A DNA stretch of 59,821 bases from Streptomyces sp. SM10 (GTDB taxonomy: Bacteria > Actinomycetota > Actinomycetes > Streptomycetales > Streptomycetaceae): positions 1-59,821 of the forward strand of contig NZ_NEUF01000049.1 of assembly GCF_002910915.1 (NCBI RefSeq), given 5' to 3'. The position numbers and the translations under genes are program-made. The notes below the pieces were generated by a model. It searched no databases, had not been told where the DNA came from, and saw only the letters and a program-made list of their open reading frames with translations. Positions 34,557 through 43,235 of the stretch are shown here, one piece after another. Position 1 is the stretch's first letter, and every line of letters starts with the position of its first letter.

Positions 34557-36221
34557 ATGCCCACCGACAAGCCCTCTCCGGGCCACGGACCTGGCGCGGT
34601 CGGCCGCCCTGCCAGACGGGGCACCGCCCGCCGGACGCTGGCCCTCGCGGCGATGCTCTTCGCCGTGTCGATGACGTTCATCGACCAGACGATCGTCTCC
34701 ATCGCCGCGCCGAACATCATCGACGAACTCGGTCTCTCGTCCTCCGGCATGCAGTGGGTCGTCAACGCCTACCTGCTCTCGCTCGCCGCCTTCTTCGCGC
34801 TCGGAGGGCGGCTGTCGGACATCATCGGCCACCGCAGGGTGATGGTGATCGGCACGCTGCTGTTCGTCGTCTCCTCCGTGCTGTGCGGATGCGTCCCCGC
34901 CGGTGACTACGCGCAGACGTGGCTGATCGTCTTCCGCGCGACGCAGGGCCTCGGTGCGGCGCTGATGTTCCCCGCCGCACTCGCCGTCGTCATCGCGGTC
35001 TTCCCGGTGGAGAAGCGCGGCCGTGCGCTGGCGCTGTTCTTCGGCCTCTCGGGTGCGCTGACCGCGGTGGGCCCCCTGCTCGGCGGCTGGCTGACGGCCT
35101 GGACCTGGCGGGCCATCTTCTGGGTCAACGTGCCGGTCGCCGTCATCGCCCTGGTCCTGGCGGCGATGGCGCGCATCCCCGAGACCCGCCGTCGCGAGAA
35201 GCTCGACGTGCCGGGCGCCGTCCTGGTGGCCGTGGGCATGGGGCTGAGCGTCCTCGGCTTCCAACAGGCGTCGGCCTGGGGCTGGAGCAGCGTCGCCACC
35301 TGGGCGTGCGTCGTGGGCGGGCTCGCCGTCCTCGTGGTGTTCTGCCGCTACGAGCTCCGGGTGGCGGAACCCCTGATCAAGCTGCACGTCTTCCGGGACC
35401 GGGCGTTCACCGTCGACATGCTCGTCCTCTTCTTCGCGATGCTGGCCTTCGTCCCGGTCTTCTTCTTCGCCTCCGTCTACGCCCAGGTCTCGCTCAGCGC
35501 CTCGCCGAACCAGGCCGCGCTCTACCTGCTCTACTTCTTCATCGGCTTCGGGATCGCCTCCCAGTGGGGCGGCCGCATCCTGGACCGGCGCGGGGCGCGG
35601 CCGGCCATGAAGATCGGCACCGCGCTCGGTGCGGTGGGCTTCGGCCTGTGGGCGAACAAGCTGACGGACCTGTCGATGCACGACCAGTGGCCCTACGCCG
35701 CACTCGCCGGCGCGGGGATCGGCTTCCTCCTCGCGCCCGCCTCCACCGACGCGGTCAACCGGTCGATCGGCGCCTCCTACGGTGAGGTCACCGGGGTCAC
35801 CCAGACCGTGCGCAACTACGCGGCGAGTATCGGTATCGCCGTCTTCGGGACCATCCTCACCCATGTCACCACCGACAAGGTCAGGGAGACCCTCACGTCC
35901 AAGGGCGTACCGGCAGACGTGGCGAACGACGCCGCCCGATCGGTCGCCGAGGCCGTCACGGGGAACCCGGACGCCCAGGCACCGACCGGTGACGGCCGGA
36001 TCGCCACACTGATGCGCGACTCGATCGACGCGGTCAGGCTGGACTTCGCGGAGGCGAACCAGCGGGTGTTCTACGGCATGGCCATCGCCCTCGCCGTCGC
36101 CTACCTGTGCGCGCACCGCCATCCGGGGACACGGGTGACCGGAGACGGTGCCACACCGTCCCCCGAGCACCCGGACGGAGCCGGCGGCAAGGCGGCCGCC
36201 GGGGACGCCCCGGGCACCTGA
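34557..36221 (+). CDS. MFS drug efflux pump, DHA2 (14-TMS, EmrB/QacA) family
   Basis: 554 aa with 14 predicted membrane segments. Motifs: FIDQTIVSIAAPNII in the first segment, GGRLSDIIGHRRVMVIG after the second, and a motif-C-like LSGALTAVGPLLGGWL in the fifth. An extracytoplasmic loop of about 90 residues precedes the last segment. It exports hydrophobic compounds using the proton gradient; the spectrum is unknown. No adjacent TetR repressor controls it. ATG at 34557 with no strong ribosome site. The SDR gene follows 90 nt later. Confidence 0.92.
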   Translation: MPTDKPSPGHGPGAVGRPARRGTARRTLALAAMLFAVSMTFIDQTIVSIAAPNIIDELGLSSSGMQWVVNAYLLSLAAFFALGGRLSDIIGHRRVMVIGTLLFVVSSVLCGCVPAGDYAQTWLIVFRATQGLGAALMFPAALAVVIAVFPVEKRGRALALFFGLSGALTAVGPLLGGWLTAWTWRAIFWVNVPVAVIALVLAAMARIPETRRREKLDVPGAVLVAVGMGLSVLGFQQASAWGWSSVATWACVVGGLAVLVVFCRYELRVAEPLIKLHVFRDRAFTVDMLVLFFAMLAFVPVFFFASVYAQVSLSASPNQAALYLLYFFIGFGIASQWGGRILDRRGARPAMKIGTALGAVGFGLWANKLTDLSMHDQWPYAALAGAGIGFLLAPASTDAVNRSIGASYGEVTGVTQTVRNYAASIGIAVFGTILTHVTTDKVRETLTSKGVPADVANDAARSVAEAVTGNPDAQAPTGDGRIATLMRDSIDAVRLDFAEANQRVFYGMAIALAVAYLCAHRHPGTRVTGDGATPSPEHPDGAGGKAAAGDAPGT

Positions 36222-36311
36222 GCGGAACGCCGGCCGCCACGCGAGTCCCTTCTCACCCGTGCGCCACGAGTCCACGGGTGTGCGACGGCTCCCGCCGGGG
36301 ATGCGTGACGC

Positions 36312-37244
36312 ATGCACTCCTGGAACCTCCACGACATGCCCGACCTGTCCGGTACCACCGCGGTGGTCACGGGCGCCAACAGCGGGATCGGAGCGGTGAC
36401 GGCACTCGCCCTGGCCCGCTCCGGCGCGCGGACCGTTCTCGCCTGCCGCGATCCCGAGCGCGGCGGGCGAGCCCTGGACGCGGTACGCCGTGCCGCGCCG
36501 GGATCGGACACGAGCCTCGTGGGTCTCGACCTGGCCGACCTGACCTCCGTGGCCGAGGCCGCCGGCCACATCGCCAAGGAGACCGACGGCAGGCTCGACC
36601 TGCTGGTGAACAACGCGGGGGTGATGGCCCTGCCCCCGCTGCGGACGGCCGACGGGTTCGAGATGCAGTTCGGCACCAACCACCTCGGCCACTTCGCCCT
36701 CACGCACCACCTGCTGCCGCTTCTCGGAGAGGGAAGCGTGCCCTCGCGGGTCGTGACCGTCTCGTCGCTGGCGCACCGCATCGGCCGGATCGACCTCGAC
36801 AACCTCAACGCGGAACACGGCTACGACAAATGGCGCGCCTACGGGCAGTCCAAGCTCGCCAACCTGCTCTTCACCGCGGAGCTCCAGCGCCGCTGCGACG
36901 CGGCCGGCCGGCCGATCCTCGCGCTGGCCGCCCACCCCGGCCTGTCCGCGACGGAGTTGGGACAGGCGGGCCCCCGGCTGTCGGGTCGGACCTGGGCGGC
37001 GAAGCTGGAACGGGCGACCCGCATCTACACGCAGCCCCCGTCCGCCGGCGCGCTCCCCACGCTGTACGCGGCCACCCTGCCGGGCGCGCTCGGCGGAAGC
37101 TACTACGGTCCGCGGCTGCTGGGCGAGACCAGAGGAGGGCCCGCCCCTGCGCGGATGTCCTCCCGCGCTCAGGACATGGACACGGCACGGGCCCTGTGGG
37201 ACGCATCGGCACGCCTGACCGGGACGGACGCCGACGCCGTCTGA
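36312..37244 (+). CDS. Short-chain dehydrogenase/reductase
   Basis: 310 aa classical SDR, retinol-dehydrogenase/WW-oxidoreductase subtype. The Rossmann motif TGANSGIG (about residues 20-27), NNAG (about 97-100), SSLAHR and the catalytic YxxxK in YGQSKLAN (about 177-184) are all present. VVTVSS supplies the catalytic serine. Likely NADP-dependent, since a basic residue (CRDPERG) follows strand two. Substrate unknown. ATG at 36312. Followed by a very strong terminator. Confidence 0.93.
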   Translation: MHSWNLHDMPDLSGTTAVVTGANSGIGAVTALALARSGARTVLACRDPERGGRALDAVRRAAPGSDTSLVGLDLADLTSVAEAAGHIAKETDGRLDLLVNNAGVMALPPLRTADGFEMQFGTNHLGHFALTHHLLPLLGEGSVPSRVVTVSSLAHRIGRIDLDNLNAEHGYDKWRAYGQSKLANLLFTAELQRRCDAAGRPILALAAHPGLSATELGQAGPRLSGRTWAAKLERATRIYTQPPSAGALPTLYAATLPGALGGSYYGPRLLGETRGGPAPARMSSRAQDMDTARALWDASARLTGTDADAV

Positions 37245-37250
37245 AGCCGG

Positions 37251-37293
37251 AGCGGCCCCTTGCCCGCCCTCACCGGGCGGCCAAGGGGCCGCT
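37251..37293 (+). terminator. Terminator after the SDR gene
   Basis: A 12-bp outer stem (37251-37262 with 37282-37293) encloses a second G+C stem (CCGCCC with GGGCGG). It begins 7 nt after the SDR stop codon. Confidence 0.85.
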
Positions 37294-37308
37294 GTCCCTG
37301 AGAAGTCC

Positions 37309-37352
37309 GCGGCGGCGGCCGGGTGAGGAGCGTCTCACCCGGCCGCCGCCGC
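37309..37352. terminator. Perfect 19-bp hairpin before the PadR gene
   Basis: Positions 37309-37327 pair perfectly with 37334-37352 around a 6-nt loop (GAGCGT). It follows the previous terminator by 15 nt and ends 4 nt before the PadR operator. It may be a second terminator or a structure overlapping the padR promoter. Confidence 0.7.
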
Positions 37353-37355
37353 TTG

Positions 37356-37375
37356 CTATGCAACCAGTTGCATAG
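37356..37375. promoter_or_regulatory. Candidate PadR operator, perfect palindrome
   Basis: CTATGCAAC-CA-GTTGCATAG has two perfect 9-bp arms and ends 12 nt before the PadR start codon. This is the most AT-rich stretch nearby. Autoregulation by the PadR protein is the simplest reading, and the downstream acyl-CoA dehydrogenase would be coregulated. Confidence 0.7.
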
Positions 37376-37387
37376 AACGATCGGGGC

Positions 37388-37936
37388 ATGGCGCTCGAAC
37401 ACGCGATCCTCGTCTCCCTGCTGGAGCAGCCGGGCTCCGGCTACGAGCTGGCCCGGAGGTTCGAGCGGTCCATCGGGTACTTCTGGACCGCCACGCACCA
37501 GCAGATCTACCGCGTCCTCAAGCGCATGGAGGGCGACGGCCTGCTCGACGTCCGTGACGTCCCGCAGGAGCGCCGGCCCGACAAGAAGGAGTACTCCGTC
37601 GCCGGCCCCGGACGCTCCGCCCTCGCCGAGTGGCTGCACGAGCCGATCGAGCCCGAGAGCCTCCGCCACGACCTCGCCGTGAAGATCCGCGGAGCCGCCT
37701 TCGACGACCCGGCCGCGCTGCTCCAGGAGGTCGGGCGCCACCACCGGGTGCACAGCGACCGGCTCGCGCACTACCTGGCCGGGGAGGTGCGCGACTTCAC
37801 CGGGCCCGGCGCACCCGTACCCCTCGACGCCGGTCAGGAGCTCCAGCACGTCGTGCTGCGCGGAGGCATCGCGTACGAGCGCATGACGGTCGCCTGGCTC
37901 GACGACGTACTCGCCACCCTCCACAGGCTCGCCTGA
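37388..37936 (+). CDS. PadR family transcriptional regulator
   Basis: 182 aa. N-terminal PadR winged helix (about residues 2-80: LEHAILVSLLEQPGSGYELA, QQIYRVLKRMEGDGLLDV, KKEYSVAGPGRSAL) and a helical C-terminal Vir_act_alpha_C dimerisation domain (about 95-178). ATG at 37388. A perfect palindrome sits immediately upstream, and two strong hairpins block read-through from the SDR gene, so the gene has its own promoter with a very short leader. The acyl-CoA dehydrogenase gene follows after 51 nt. PadR proteins usually sense small phenolics or drugs; the ligand is unknown. Confidence 0.93.
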   Translation: MALEHAILVSLLEQPGSGYELARRFERSIGYFWTATHQQIYRVLKRMEGDGLLDVRDVPQERRPDKKEYSVAGPGRSALAEWLHEPIEPESLRHDLAVKIRGAAFDDPAALLQEVGRHHRVHSDRLAHYLAGEVRDFTGPGAPVPLDAGQELQHVVLRGGIAYERMTVAWLDDVLATLHRLA

Positions 37937-37987
37937 ACCCGTCCCTCACCCACCTCCCGACCACCTTTCCCCGGAAGGCGTTCCACC

Positions 37988-39706
37988 ATGGCCGACACGC
38001 TGCTGTTCAACCCGCGCTCCTACGACCCGGTGCACTTCGACCCCGAGACCCGAAGGCTGCTGCGCGCCACCGTCGACTGGTTCGAGGCCCGCGGCAAGCG
38101 CCGGCTCCTCGAGGACTACCGGTCCCGTGCCTGGCTGGGGGACTTCCTCGATTTCGCCTCGAAGGAAGGCCTGTTCGCCACCTTCCTCACTCCCGCCTCC
38201 GCCGCGGAGCGGGAGGACCAGCGCTGGGACACCGCCCGGATCGCCGCGCTCAACGAGATCTTCGGGTTCTACGGACTCGACTACTGGTACGCCTGGCAGG
38301 TGACCATCCTCGGTCTCGGCCCGGTCTGGCAGAGCGACAACGCCGCCGCCCGAACCCGCGCGGCCCGGCTCCTCTCCGAGGGCGAGGTGTTCGCCTTCGG
38401 CTTGTCCGAGAAGGCGCACGGCGCCGACATCTACTCCACCGACATGCTCCTGGAACCGGACGGCGACGGCGGGTTCCGGGCCACCGGCTCCAAGTACTAC
38501 ATAGGCAACGGCAACGCGGCCGGCCTCGTCTCCGTCTTCGGCCGCCGCACCGACGTCGAGGGCCCCGACGGCTACGTCTTCTTCGCCGCCGACAGCCGCC
38601 ACCCCGCTTACCACCTGGTGAAGAACGTCGTCGACTCCTCCAAGTACGTCAGCGAGTTCCGTCTCGACGGCTACCCGGTCGGCCCCGACGACGTCCTGCA
38701 CACCGGGCGCGCCGCGTTCGACGCCGCCCTCAACACCGTCAACGTGGGCAAGTTCAACCTCTGCACCGCCTCGATCGGCATCTGCGAGCACGCGATGTAC
38801 GAGGCCGTCACCCACGCGCAGAACCGCATCCTCTACGGCCGCCCGGTGACCGCCTTCCCCCACGTCCGCCGTGAGCTGGCCGACGCGTACGTCCGGCTCG
38901 TCGGCATGAAGCTGTTCAGCGACCGCGCCGTCGACTACTTCCGTTCGGCAGGACCGGACGACCGCCGGTACCTGCTGTTCAATCCGATGACGAAGATGAA
39001 GGTGACCACGGAGGGCGAGAAGGTCATCGACCTCATGTGGGACGTCATCGCCGCCAAGGGCTTCGAGAGGGACACCTACTTCGCCCAGGCGGCCGTGGAG
39101 ATCCGGGGCCTTCCCAAGCTGGAGGGGACGGTCCACGTCAACCTCGCGCTCATCCTGAAGTTCATGCGCAACCACCTGCTGGACCCTGCGGGATACGAGC
39201 CGGTGACGACCCGTCTGGACGCCGCCGACGACGCGTTCCTCTTCCGACAGGGGCCGGCCCGGGGCCTCGGCGCCGTGCGCTTCCACGACTGGCGCCCCGC
39301 CTACGACGCCTACGCCGCGGTTCCCAACGTCGCCCGCTTCCGCGAGCAGGCCGACGCACTGTGCGCCTTCGTCGCCGAGGCCGCCCCCGACGAGAAGCAG
39401 AGCCTCGACCTCGACTTCCTCCTGTCGGTCGGCCAGCTGTTCGCACTGGTGGTCCATGGCCAGCTGATCCTGGAGCAGGCCCGGCTCACCGGGCTGGACG
39501 AGGACGTGCTCGACGAGCTCTTCTCCGTGCTCGTCCGCGACTTCTCCGCGAACGCCGTCGAACTGCACGGCAAGGACTCCGCCACCGAGGAGCAGCAGGC
39601 GTGGGCCATCGCCGCGGTGCGGCGCCCGGTCGTCGACGAGGCCCGCGCGGCGCGCGTCTGGGAGCGCGTCGCGGCGCTGTCCGGGGCGTACGAGACGGCT
39701 CCGTAG
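37988..39706 (+). CDS. Acyl-CoA dehydrogenase family protein
   Basis: 572 aa, longer than ordinary acyl-CoA dehydrogenases (about 390) and closer to acyl-CoA-oxidase-sized members. FAD/substrate contacts are visible in FAFGLSEKAHGADIYSTD (about 138-155) and GSKYYIGNGNAAG (about 164-176), plus TVNVGKFNLCTASIGICEHA. A helical C-terminal extension (about 430-570) follows. It oxidises the alpha-beta bond of an acyl thioester with electrons to ETF or oxygen. ATG at 37988 after GGAAGG. It probably shares the PadR transcript. Confidence 0.88.
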   Translation: MADTLLFNPRSYDPVHFDPETRRLLRATVDWFEARGKRRLLEDYRSRAWLGDFLDFASKEGLFATFLTPASAAEREDQRWDTARIAALNEIFGFYGLDYWYAWQVTILGLGPVWQSDNAAARTRAARLLSEGEVFAFGLSEKAHGADIYSTDMLLEPDGDGGFRATGSKYYIGNGNAAGLVSVFGRRTDVEGPDGYVFFAADSRHPAYHLVKNVVDSSKYVSEFRLDGYPVGPDDVLHTGRAAFDAALNTVNVGKFNLCTASIGICEHAMYEAVTHAQNRILYGRPVTAFPHVRRELADAYVRLVGMKLFSDRAVDYFRSAGPDDRRYLLFNPMTKMKVTTEGEKVIDLMWDVIAAKGFERDTYFAQAAVEIRGLPKLEGTVHVNLALILKFMRNHLLDPAGYEPVTTRLDAADDAFLFRQGPARGLGAVRFHDWRPAYDAYAAVPNVARFREQADALCAFVAEAAPDEKQSLDLDFLLSVGQLFALVVHGQLILEQARLTGLDEDVLDELFSVLVRDFSANAVELHGKDSATEEQQAWAIAAVRRPVVDEARAARVWERVAALSGAYETAP

Positions 39707-39812
39707 CCGCTGACCGTGTATCGGGCCGGACCGGACCGCTTCGCTCACGCTCGCGGGGGCATATGGAAGGTCCGGCGGCCGGATCCGGCCGGCTGCCAGG
39801 AGGAAGGCGACC

Positions 39813-40169
39813 ATGGACACGGTCTGGACCCGTCCGGCACAACTGGACGGCTCGCTGGATGACGATGTGATCGGTTACGGCGTGGAGGCCACGGACGGGA
39901 GCGTGGGCACCGTCGTCAGGCTCTCGCCGGTGCCGGGCTTCGAGCACCTGGTGATCGACGCGGGCGTCTGGAAGTTCGGGAGGAGCGTCGTCGTGCCGGC
40001 CGGTATGGTGACCGGCATCGACGCCGGCGAACAGGTGGTCACGGTCGGGTGCACGAAGGAGCAGATCAAGGACGCCCCACGCTTCGAGCGTGACCAGGAC
40101 ACCGGAGACCTCTTCTACCTGCGGAAGCTCGGTGCGTACTACGAATCCCTGGTCACCGCCGCCGAATGA
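39813..40169 (+). CDS. PRC-barrel-like protein
   Basis: 118 aa. A single PRC-barrel-type beta domain (about residues 17-80): VIGYGVEATDGSVGTVVRLS, HLVIDAGVWKFGRSVVVPAG. The C-terminus is a helix with FERDQDTGDLFYLRKLGAYY. PRC barrels occur in photosynthetic reaction centres, RimM and many small actinobacterial proteins of unknown role. ATG at 39813 with AGGAGGAAGG upstream. Stands alone, followed by a perfect terminator. Confidence 0.8.
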   Translation: MDTVWTRPAQLDGSLDDDVIGYGVEATDGSVGTVVRLSPVPGFEHLVIDAGVWKFGRSVVVPAGMVTGIDAGEQVVTVGCTKEQIKDAPRFERDQDTGDLFYLRKLGAYYESLVTAAE

Positions 40170-40174
40170 CCGCG

Positions 40175-40206
40175 GGGGCCGGCACCACGGGAGCGGTGCC
40201 GGCCCC
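40175..40206. terminator. Bidirectional terminator hairpin
   Basis: A perfect 12-bp stem, GGGGCCGGCACC at 40175-40186 with its complement at 40195-40206, and an 8-nt loop, between the convergent PRC and TMEM175 genes. Confidence 0.85.
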
Positions 40207-40223
40207 TCGCCGTCCTGCCCGCA

Positions 40224-40856
40224 TCAGACGGACGGCACGCGACGGCTTCTGCGGCCGAGCACGGCCTTGACCGGGATGAGCGCCAGCCACGACCAGATGG
40301 CGGCCGCGGGGGAGAAGGCGTAGGCGAGCGGCACGGTGGCACCGAAGACCGGCGCCGTGCCTCCCAGGTCGGCGGCGATGGAGCGGGCTGTCCGCTCCAT
40401 CGCCGCGTGGTCCTTCGGCCATGACCGGCGCAGTCCGGTCCTCAGCACAGCCAGTTCCAGCAGGTTGGTCATGCTCACGGCGCCCGCGTAGACCGCCACG
40501 GCCAAGGGCTCGGAGGCGTATTGGGAGAGGAGCGACGTCGGGAAGGGGATGAGCGCGATCGCGCCCAGCCAGATGAGCGCGAACCTCAGCGGCAGCGCGT
40601 CGAACCGGGGGACGAGCTCCATGATCCGGCGGTGGTCGCGCCAGAAGGCGGCCAGGATCATGAAGCTCAGGGCATAGGCACCGAGGTCCGGCAGGACGTC
40701 GACGACGGAGTCCCGGAATCCCTCGGCGCTCAGTCCCGGCGGCACGCGGACATCGAGGACCAGCAAGGTCATGGCGATCGCGAAGATCCCGTCGGACAGC
40801 GCGGTGAGCCGTTCCGTGGTCTTCTCGTCGCCCGCTCCCGCCCGGCTCTCGTCCAC
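40224..40856 (-). CDS. TMEM175 family potassium channel-like protein (DUF1211)
   Basis: 210 aa with six membrane segments. The hallmark first-helix motif is RLTALSDGIFAIAMTLLVLD (about residues 16-35), matching the FSDGVFAIAxTLL selectivity-filter helix of TMEM175. FWRDHRRIM after helix three is also typical. Bacterial members form tetrameric potassium-permeable channels. ATG at 40856. Adjacent to, and in line with, the DUF5133 gene, 142 nt downstream of it. Confidence 0.92.
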   Translation of the reverse strand: MDESRAGAGDEKTTERLTALSDGIFAIAMTLLVLDVRVPPGLSAEGFRDSVVDVLPDLGAYALSFMILAAFWRDHRRIMELVPRFDALPLRFALIWLGAIALIPFPTSLLSQYASEPLAVAVYAGAVSMTNLLELAVLRTGLRRSWPKDHAAMERTARSIAADLGGTAPVFGATVPLAYAFSPAAAIWSWLALIPVKAVLGRRSRRVPSV

Positions 40857-40998
40857 CCGCCCAGCGTCCCGGTGCCGAGGCCGAACCGTGCGGGATCAGG
40901 CCGACGGCGGGCAAGCCGGGCACGGGCGGGAGGGTACAGCGGCACCGGAGCCGGGCGGGGGGGTGCACCGGCACCGGGCCCCGCCCACCGGCGTCCGC

Positions 40999-41262
40999 TC
41001 ATGCGGTCAGGAGGCCCTCGTCCTGCTGGGTGCCGACGGGCCGGTGCGGGCCCGGGGAGAGCGTCGCCCGCATGCCCAGCATCGAGTCCGCCACCTGGAG
41101 GGCCTGCCGGACGGCCTGCGTGCCGGTCATCACGCACAGGGTGTAGGCGGCGTCCTCCACGACCCGGGAGGTGACGTCGGTCGAACGGCGGGCGTCCTCG
41201 ATCCGCGCGTCGGCATAGCGGGCCAGAGCCACTCTCAGGTCCTGAGGACTGGGTGTCAGCAC
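40999..41262 (-). CDS. DUF5133 protein
   Basis: 87 aa from the GTG at 41262, chosen for its AGAGGAGAA ribosome site. The region DLRVALARYADARIEDARRS and the conserved EDAAYTLCVMTGT (about residues 36-48) mark the Streptomyces DUF5133 family, as I recall it. All-helical, cytosolic. These small proteins are multicopy in the genus and have no known function. Confidence 0.82.
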   Translation of the reverse strand: MLTPSPQDLRVALARYADARIEDARRSTDVTSRVVEDAAYTLCVMTGTQAVRQALQVADSMLGMRATLSPGPHRPVGTQQDEGLLTA

Positions 41263-41457
41263 AGCGGGTTCTCCTCTGGGTCGATCCACGTCCGGGGCGG
41301 TGCACCGGAGTACGGGCCGTCAGCCGGACGATCGGGCTGCGCGGTTCGCGTACCGCCATGTGATCCGGCGTCACCCGTCTACCCGCGCGCGAGCGGAGTA
41401 CGCGCCCGCCTGCGTGTGCACGCGCGGTTGCCGGTCCGGGCGTTCTACCGTTCACCG

Positions 41458-42129
41458 ATGCGATCTGTCCCCTGGTGGGTCCTGTTCTCCTCGGTGAGCG
41501 CCCCGATCCTCCTCGTCGGGGGCTGGGCGGTCTCGGCGGAGCTGCAGGGACCCGGCTACGACCCCGCGTCGGCCACGATCAGCATCCTGGCCGCCGACGG
41601 TGCTGGCGGGTACTGGGTGATGACGTCGGCGCTGCTCGCCCTCGGAGCCTGCCATGTGATCACTGCCTGGGGGCTGCACCCCGCCGCACCGTTCGGACGG
41701 GTGGCACTGGCCTGCGGCGGGCTCTCGGTGATGCTGCTGGCGCTGTTCCCGGCGCCGACCAGCGGTGGATCGTTCTCCCACGGCGTGGTCGTGGCCGTGG
41801 GATTCGTGCTCCTGGCCGTCTGGCCGGTCCTGGCCGTGCGGCGCGGCGCCGGCCCCCAGCGGATCACGTCCGTCGGCCGAGCCGGCCCGGGACCGGGGGC
41901 GGCGGCCCCGTTCTCCGGCAGGACGGCACCCTGGGGACTGCGGCCCGTGCCGTCCACGACGGCGACCGCGCTGATGTGGCTCGGCGGCGCCTGGTTCCTG
42001 CTCGCGCTGTTCCTGCTGGAGACCGCTGGGGCGGCCGAGCGGGTCATCACGTTCGCACAGTCGTTCTGGCCCCTCGTGGTGGCCGTCTCCTGCTTCCGCC
42101 ACGTCCGCGACGAGGGACCCCCGGTCTGA
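41458..42129 (+). CDS. DUF998 membrane protein
   Basis: 223 aa with six membrane segments. The first ends in the family motif (GWAVSAELQGPGYDPASATI, about residues 22-41) and the third loop contains FPAPTSGGSFSHGVV. A cytosolic Gly/Pro-rich loop (about 128-155) divides the protein. DUF998 members are uncharacterised. The ATG at 41458 lacks a clear ribosome site. Divergent from DUF5133 by 195 nt. Confidence 0.85.
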   Translation: MRSVPWWVLFSSVSAPILLVGGWAVSAELQGPGYDPASATISILAADGAGGYWVMTSALLALGACHVITAWGLHPAAPFGRVALACGGLSVMLLALFPAPTSGGSFSHGVVVAVGFVLLAVWPVLAVRRGAGPQRITSVGRAGPGPGAAAPFSGRTAPWGLRPVPSTTATALMWLGGAWFLLALFLLETAGAAERVITFAQSFWPLVVAVSCFRHVRDEGPPV

Positions 42130-42137
42130 GCCCTCCC

Positions 42138-42172
42138 GGACCGCCGTCCCCTGAGGGGACGACGGTCGGTCC
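42138..42172. terminator. Terminator between convergent genes
   Basis: Imperfect hairpin in which CGGACCG..CGTCCCC pairs with GGGGACG..CGGTCCG around a TGA-containing loop, with small bulges. It lies between the DUF998 gene (ends 42129) and the methyltransferase gene (ends 42203). Confidence 0.6.
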
Positions 42173-42202
42173 GAGCGCCTTGAGGGAGGGCGCGGTGCGG
42201 GG

Positions 42203-43018
42203 CTACGGCTTGCGGCCGACCGCCACGTAGCCGGCGCTGATCACGTCGTCCTGGCCGGGGACCGGCTCACCGAGCCCGGGGTGCCACGCCTCGGCTGCCA
42301 CGATGCCCGGCTCGACGATGTCGAGTCCGTCGAAGAAGCGCGAGAACTGATCACGGGTCCGGGGCGCCAGGGTCAGCCTGTTGGCCTTGTACATCTCGTC
42401 GACCTTGCGGGCCTCCGCCGGATGGAAGTCGGCGGTGAGGTGCGAGATGACGAGATGGCTGCCCGGCGCGAGCACCGTGGTCAGCCGGTCCACCAGCTCG
42501 TAGGCCCCGTCCTCGTCGCTCACGAAGTGGAGCAGCGAGATCAGCGAGAGGGCGACCGGCTCGCTGAAGTCCAGGGTCTTGCCCGCGTGTTCCAGGATGG
42601 CGTCCACGTCACGGGCGTCCGCCTGCACGTAGTCGATGGCGCCCTCCTCGGTGCCCTTCAACAGGGCCTCGGCGTGCGCCAGGACGATCGGATCGTTGTC
42701 GCAGTAGACGACCCGGGTGGTGGGTGCCGCCCTCTGGGCCACCTGGTGGAGGTTGGGCTCGGTGGGTATCCCCGTGCCGATGTCGAGGAACTGCCGGATT
42801 CCGTTGCCCGTGAGCCACCGGGTGGCGCGGTGCATGAAGGCCCTGTTCACCTTGGCCATGACCGGGACCCCGGGCTCGACGGCCAGCATCTGCCGGCCCA
42901 GAGCCTCGTCCACCGGGTAGTTGTCCTTGCCCCCGAGGAACCAGTCGTACATCCGGGCGGGATGAGGTCGGCTGGTGTCGATGCGCAGGGCGGGGGCATC
43001 GTTCTCCGGTCGGGACAT
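42203..43018 (-). CDS. SAM-dependent methyltransferase, DUF574 family
   Basis: 271 aa, full-length S-adenosyl methyltransferase of the PF04672 type. The N-terminal SRPHPARMYDWFLGGKDNYP motif is diagnostic; motif I is FLDIGTGIPTE (about residues 78-88), followed by VVYCDNDP and YVQADARD. Members are numerous in Streptomyces and have no assigned substrate. ATG start. Monocistronic, followed by a terminator. Confidence 0.93.
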   Translation of the reverse strand: MSRPENDAPALRIDTSRPHPARMYDWFLGGKDNYPVDEALGRQMLAVEPGVPVMAKVNRAFMHRATRWLTGNGIRQFLDIGTGIPTEPNLHQVAQRAAPTTRVVYCDNDPIVLAHAEALLKGTEEGAIDYVQADARDVDAILEHAGKTLDFSEPVALSLISLLHFVSDEDGAYELVDRLTTVLAPGSHLVISHLTADFHPAEARKVDEMYKANRLTLAPRTRDQFSRFFDGLDIVEPGIVAAEAWHPGLGEPVPGQDDVISAGYVAVGRKP

Positions 43019-43193
43019 GGCGAACTCCTGGGTGTGCGCGGCAGCGGATGATCAGCTTGCGAACAGGATAGGGAACGTGAGCGTCGATCACGTCGCCCGA
43101 ACGCCAACTCATGTGCCACGAAAGGCGACTTCGCCGGTGATGTCCCCTACACGCCGATCCGACGGACCGGCGGCCCGGCCGTGCCTCCGGCGA

Positions 43194-43231
43194 CCGGTGG
43201 GGACGGTGGGCAGGGCCTCCGTCCCCACCGG
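43194..43231 (-). terminator. Terminator after the CE4 esterase gene
   Basis: A perfect 13-bp stem, CCGGTGGGGACGG at 43194-43206 with its complement at 43219-43231, and a 12-nt loop. It begins 12 nt past the minus-strand stop at 43244. Confidence 0.85.
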
Positions 43232-43235
43232 CATC

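Noticed and set aside
33600..36935. Minus-strand open frame of 1111 codons
   Set aside because: Antisense to the phosphatase, Nudix, DHA2 and SDR genes, all of which have clear motifs. The reading is compositionally biased with no domain.
41300..41497. 65-codon plus-strand frame before the DUF998 gene
   Set aside because: Arg/Ser/Pro-rich with no ribosome site; it overlaps the DUF998 start in a different frame.
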